A stretch of DNA of 7,753 bases from Treponema sp. (GTDB lineage: Bacteria; Spirochaetota; Spirochaetia; Treponematales; Breznakiellaceae). The stretch spans positions 1 to 7,753 of the forward strand of contig JAISZZ010000197.1 of assembly GCA_031284385.1 (NCBI GenBank). The letters are read 5' to 3'. Positions 6,471 to 7,753 of this stretch are shown here, piece after piece. A program made the translations under genes and the position numbers. Every line of letters starts with the position of its first letter. The first letter of the stretch is position 1. Below the pieces are notes generated by a model, which was not told the DNA's origin, ran no database searches, and saw nothing but the letters and a program-made list of their open reading frames with translations.

Positions 6471-7061
6471 GTGATGATTGAAAACAATCTGACTCGCGCC
6501 AACGCGTGGAAACTGCTAAAACAGTATAACAAAGACCCGTTCCATCTGCAACATGGTTTAACAGTCGAAGGCGTGATGAAATGGTATGCGGCTGAACTTG
6601 GGTACGGTGATGAGTGCGAATTTTGGGGCATCGTGGGGCTTCTTCACGATATTGATTTTGAGCTGTATCCGGACCAGCACTGCATAAAAGCCCCCGAATT
6701 ACTGCGCTCAGGCGGTGCGGGAGAGTCGCTTATTCACGCTGTTTGCAGCCACGGCTACGGATTGACCGTTGATATAAAACCAGAACATGAATTGGAAAAA
6801 GTTCTGTACGCCACGGACGAATTGACCGGCCTTATATGGGCGGCGCAGATAATAAGGCCGTCAAAAAGCGTCAAAGACATGGAAGTAAAATCCGTAAAGA
6901 AAAAGTATAAAACGCTGAATTTCGCCGCCGGATGCTCACGCGAAGTGATAGAAAAAGGAGCGGCTATGTTGAATTGGGAATTGGACAAACTCATCGAAAA
7001 AACGATTCTTGCGATGCGTTTCTGCGAAGATGAGGTTCAACAGGCGCTCACAGTTCTGTAA
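6471..7061 (+). CDS. HD-superfamily hydrolase (predicted metal-dependent phosphohydrolase)
   Basis: A 196-residue soluble protein with no signal peptide or membrane segment. HD-fold metal ligands are visible in order: His28 (LQHGL), the His59-Asp60 doublet (GLLHDID), His94 (CSHGYG) and Asp116 (ATDELTG). The conserved runs RPSKSVKDMEVKSVKKK (129-145) and FAAG (151-154) match a widespread family of small uncharacterised HD hydrolases, similar to COG2316. The fold usually cleaves phosphate esters of nucleotides or nucleotide signals, but no substrate is known for this branch. Translation starts at GTG 6471 or at ATG 6474, one codon later; family similarity begins around residue 7, so both fit. 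No Shine-Dalgarno sequence precedes either, consistent with the leaderless promoter upstream. The gene is monocistronic, divergent from sbcDC and followed by a repeat cluster. Confidence 0.88.
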   Translation: MMIENNLTRANAWKLLKQYNKDPFHLQHGLTVEGVMKWYAAELGYGDECEFWGIVGLLHDIDFELYPDQHCIKAPELLRSGGAGESLIHAVCSHGYGLTVDIKPEHELEKVLYATDELTGLIWAAQIIRPSKSVKDMEVKSVKKKYKTLNFAAGCSREVIEKGAAMLNWELDKLIEKTILAMRFCEDEVQQALTVL

Positions 7062-7086
7062 TTAACGTTCCCACACCCTTGATTTA

Positions 7087-7195
7087 CCTAGGGAAGCACT
7101 GATTAAATCAAGAAAAACCTGTTTTCAGCGCGTGTTCATTCACTTTCACACCGTAAAACAGGCATATAAAAGAATTAATCAGCGTTGCCCTAAGG
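7087..7195. repeat. MITE-like inverted-repeat element 1
   Basis: The termini are imperfect inverted repeats. AGGGAAGCACTGATTAA (7090-7106) matches the reverse complement of 7175-7191 at 14 of 17 positions, and the similarity extends outward through CCT(T). Inside, CCTGTTTT (7118-7125) pairs exactly with AAAACAGG (7155-7162), and GTGT (7132-7135) with ACAC (7148-7151). The whole unit of about 109 bp can fold into one long nested hairpin. It has no coding capacity, and its ends recur at 7190-7207, 7381-7398 and 7459-7477. It lies directly after the HD gene and could also end that transcript. Confidence 0.65.
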
Positions 7196-7232
7196 AAGCG
7201 CTGATTTATGCGAGTGCGCGTAAATAGCGCTT
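7190..7232. repeat. Left terminus of a second repeat copy, with its own hairpin
   Basis: CTAAGGAAGCGCTGATTT (7190-7207) repeats the left end of element 1 at 7088-7105 (15 of the first 17 positions) and overlaps its right end by a few bases. It also forms a local stem: AAGCGCT (7196-7202) and ATTTA (7204-7208) pair with TAAAT (7221-7225) and AGCGCTT (7226-7232), with a single bulged G. No matching right terminus is found before 7459, so this is either a broken copy or the outer end of a composite unit running to 7477. Confidence 0.5.
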
Positions 7233-7379
7233 ATAAAACCCAAGTGTTTTTGAGCGGCGTTGATTTATAGGATTTCAGGTAAAAATATTGCGCACGCCTC
7301 GGTTCTTTTACTGTTGTTATTATTCTACGGCGGGAGCATACTGTACGAATGGTAATTGCTTCTGTATGATATTCAGGGC
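7233..7379. other. Unassigned spacer within the 3' repeat mosaic
   Basis: No gene, RNA or convincing repeat is recognised here. A frame from 7254 to 7355 encodes a short Leu-rich run ending FYGGSILYEW, but it lacks a good start codon and ribosome binding site. It may be another eroded gene fragment or chance. Taken with the flanking elements, the whole 7062-7753 interval appears to be non-functional or regulatory mosaic DNA. Confidence 0.4.
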
Positions 7380-7380
7380 G

Positions 7381-7477
7381 CTAAGTAAGCGCTTGTTTAT
7401 GCGAATGTGGTGCTACTTTAATATGAATGTCAACGAAGTTGACACATTTGCGTAATGTAATCAGCGTTACTTTAGGG
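7381..7477. repeat. MITE-like inverted-repeat element 3
   Basis: The left end, CTAAGTAAGCGCTTGTTT, and right end, AATCAGCGTTACTTTAGGG (7459-7477), match the ends of element 1 with scattered substitutions; the right end is identical at 15 of 19 positions. The interior arms TTATGCGAATGTG (7397-7409) and CACATTTGCGTAA (7443-7455) are complementary apart from two G-U type positions. A 7-bp hairpin, TGTCAAC/GTTGACA with loop GAA (7428-7444), lies inside. The right end abuts the HisA-like remnant. Confidence 0.6.
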
Positions 7478-7594
7478 ATAGCGCTGCTAAGGCAGGGTGC
7501 GGAACTTGCTTTAAAGAAAGATGACGGCAAGGCGCTTGCGAAAGAATTCGACAGGTATGGCGAAATTGCCGTGATCGGCTTTGACGTGACGATG
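7475..7594 (+). pseudogene. HisA-like gene remnant (about 40 codons)
   Basis: The frame reads LLRQGAELALKKDD, then LAKEFDRYGEIAVI, then a degraded FDVTM. From memory of the family, this resembles the first two beta strands of HisA-type phosphoribosylformimino-AICAR-P isomerase domains (pattern GKAVxLRQG...DP...AxEFxxYGEIAVIDLDAAMG). The N-terminal strand and the remaining 180 or so residues are missing. Similarity starts where repeat element 3 ends and stops a few codons before structured repeat copy B, which supplies the TAG at 7613-7615. The frame is open from an ATG at 7427 inside the hairpin element, without a ribosome binding site, so a 62-residue peptide is conceivable but unlikely to work. 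HisA-like homology is probable rather than proven. Confidence 0.5.
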
Positions 7595-7606
7595 TGGCCC
7601 TTAGTC

Positions 7607-7701
7607 GGGGGGTAGCCCGCAACCGTGTGCGGGCGTAGGGGGGCGCGGCGATGATGCGGCTATATGCCGGTAACGGCATGGAAAACAGCGCCCCCCTTTT
7701 T
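7607..7701 (+). repeat. Structured dispersed repeat, copy B
   Basis: This is the second copy of the element at 483-580, in the same orientation. GGGGGGCGC (7638-7646) pairs with GCGCCCCCC (7688-7696), followed by five T. Inside, ATGCCG (7664-7669) and CGGCAT (7674-7679) form a 6-bp stem closed by GTAA, a GNRA-type tetraloop if transcribed. Upstream of the main stem, CCCGCA (7617-7622) pairs with TGCGGG (7628-7633); copy A has a different, weaker fold there. The spacing between the two G6 runs is 31 bp here and 37 bp in copy A. No promoter is evident immediately upstream. Confidence 0.85.
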
Positions 7702-7753
7702 AACAATCAATATCACCCTAGCATTTATCGAATGAGCCTCCGCGCGGTATCTT

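Noticed and set aside
7260..7355. Short frame ending in LLLLLLFYGGSILYEW, a possible membrane micropeptide
   Set aside because: It has only a TTG start, no clear ribosome binding site, and lies in a repeat mosaic; Leu runs arise easily from T-rich DNA.
7087..7477. Possible CRISPR array in the repeat cluster
   Set aside because: The repeats are degenerate, inverted rather than direct, and unevenly spaced, with no regular spacers or cas genes.
6413..7736. Exact inverted 12-mer: CTCATTCGATAA (6413-6424) and TTATCGAATGAG (7725-7736)
   Set aside because: A few 12-mer matches are expected by chance in a window this size when both orientations count, and the similarity does not extend beyond the 12 bases.

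Overview
The window holds five protein-coding genes and two repeat-rich intergenic regions. The sequence does not identify the organism firmly. The partial gene at the left edge belongs to the 2-hydroxyacyl-CoA dehydratase activase family, which is typical of strict anaerobes. With a small HD-domain hydrolase and a HisA-like gene remnant, it suggests an anaerobic, probably gut-associated bacterium. A spirochaete or a clostridial firmicute would both fit; this is inference. Coding density is ordinary, gltD is visibly more GC-rich than sbcC, and the intergenic DNA is unusually rich in repeats.

Layout from left to right. (1) 1-323, minus: N-terminus of an acyl-CoA dehydratase activase-like ATPase, cut by the window edge. 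(2) 324-781: divergent intergenic region with a roughly 98-bp structured repeat (copy A, 483-580), preceded by a plausible promoter and flanked by short inverted repeats, followed by an AT-rich stretch before gltD. (3) 782-2230, plus: gltD-like NADPH-dependent glutamate synthase small subunit, standing alone. (4) 2231-2288: short convergent gap with a hairpin. (5) 6309-2289, minus: the sbcD-sbcC operon (Mre11/Rad50-type nuclease complex). sbcD starts at TTG, and the sbcD stop codon overlaps the sbcC ribosome binding site. (6) 6310-6470: divergent control region with a perfect 12-bp inverted repeat on the sbcD side and a near-consensus sigma70-type promoter on the other. That promoter would start transcription at or beside the start codon of the next gene. 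(7) 6471-7061, plus: HD-superfamily hydrolase, probably translated from a leaderless mRNA. (8) 7062-7753: non-coding mosaic made of two MITE-like inverted-repeat elements plus a further left terminus with its own hairpin, a fragment of a HisA-like gene, and a second copy (copy B, 7607-7701) of the structured repeat. I recognise nothing in 7233-7379 or 7702-7753.

Functionally, only sbcD and sbcC clearly work together, in processing DNA hairpins and blocked DNA ends. This has some relevance here because the flanking DNA is full of hairpin-forming repeats, although no causal link can be shown. The most unusual content is the two-copy structured repeat (about 90-95 bp between its outermost conserved blocks), which keeps a nested stem-loop architecture and pairing-preserving differences between copies. 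The predicted leaderless HD gene is the next most notable.
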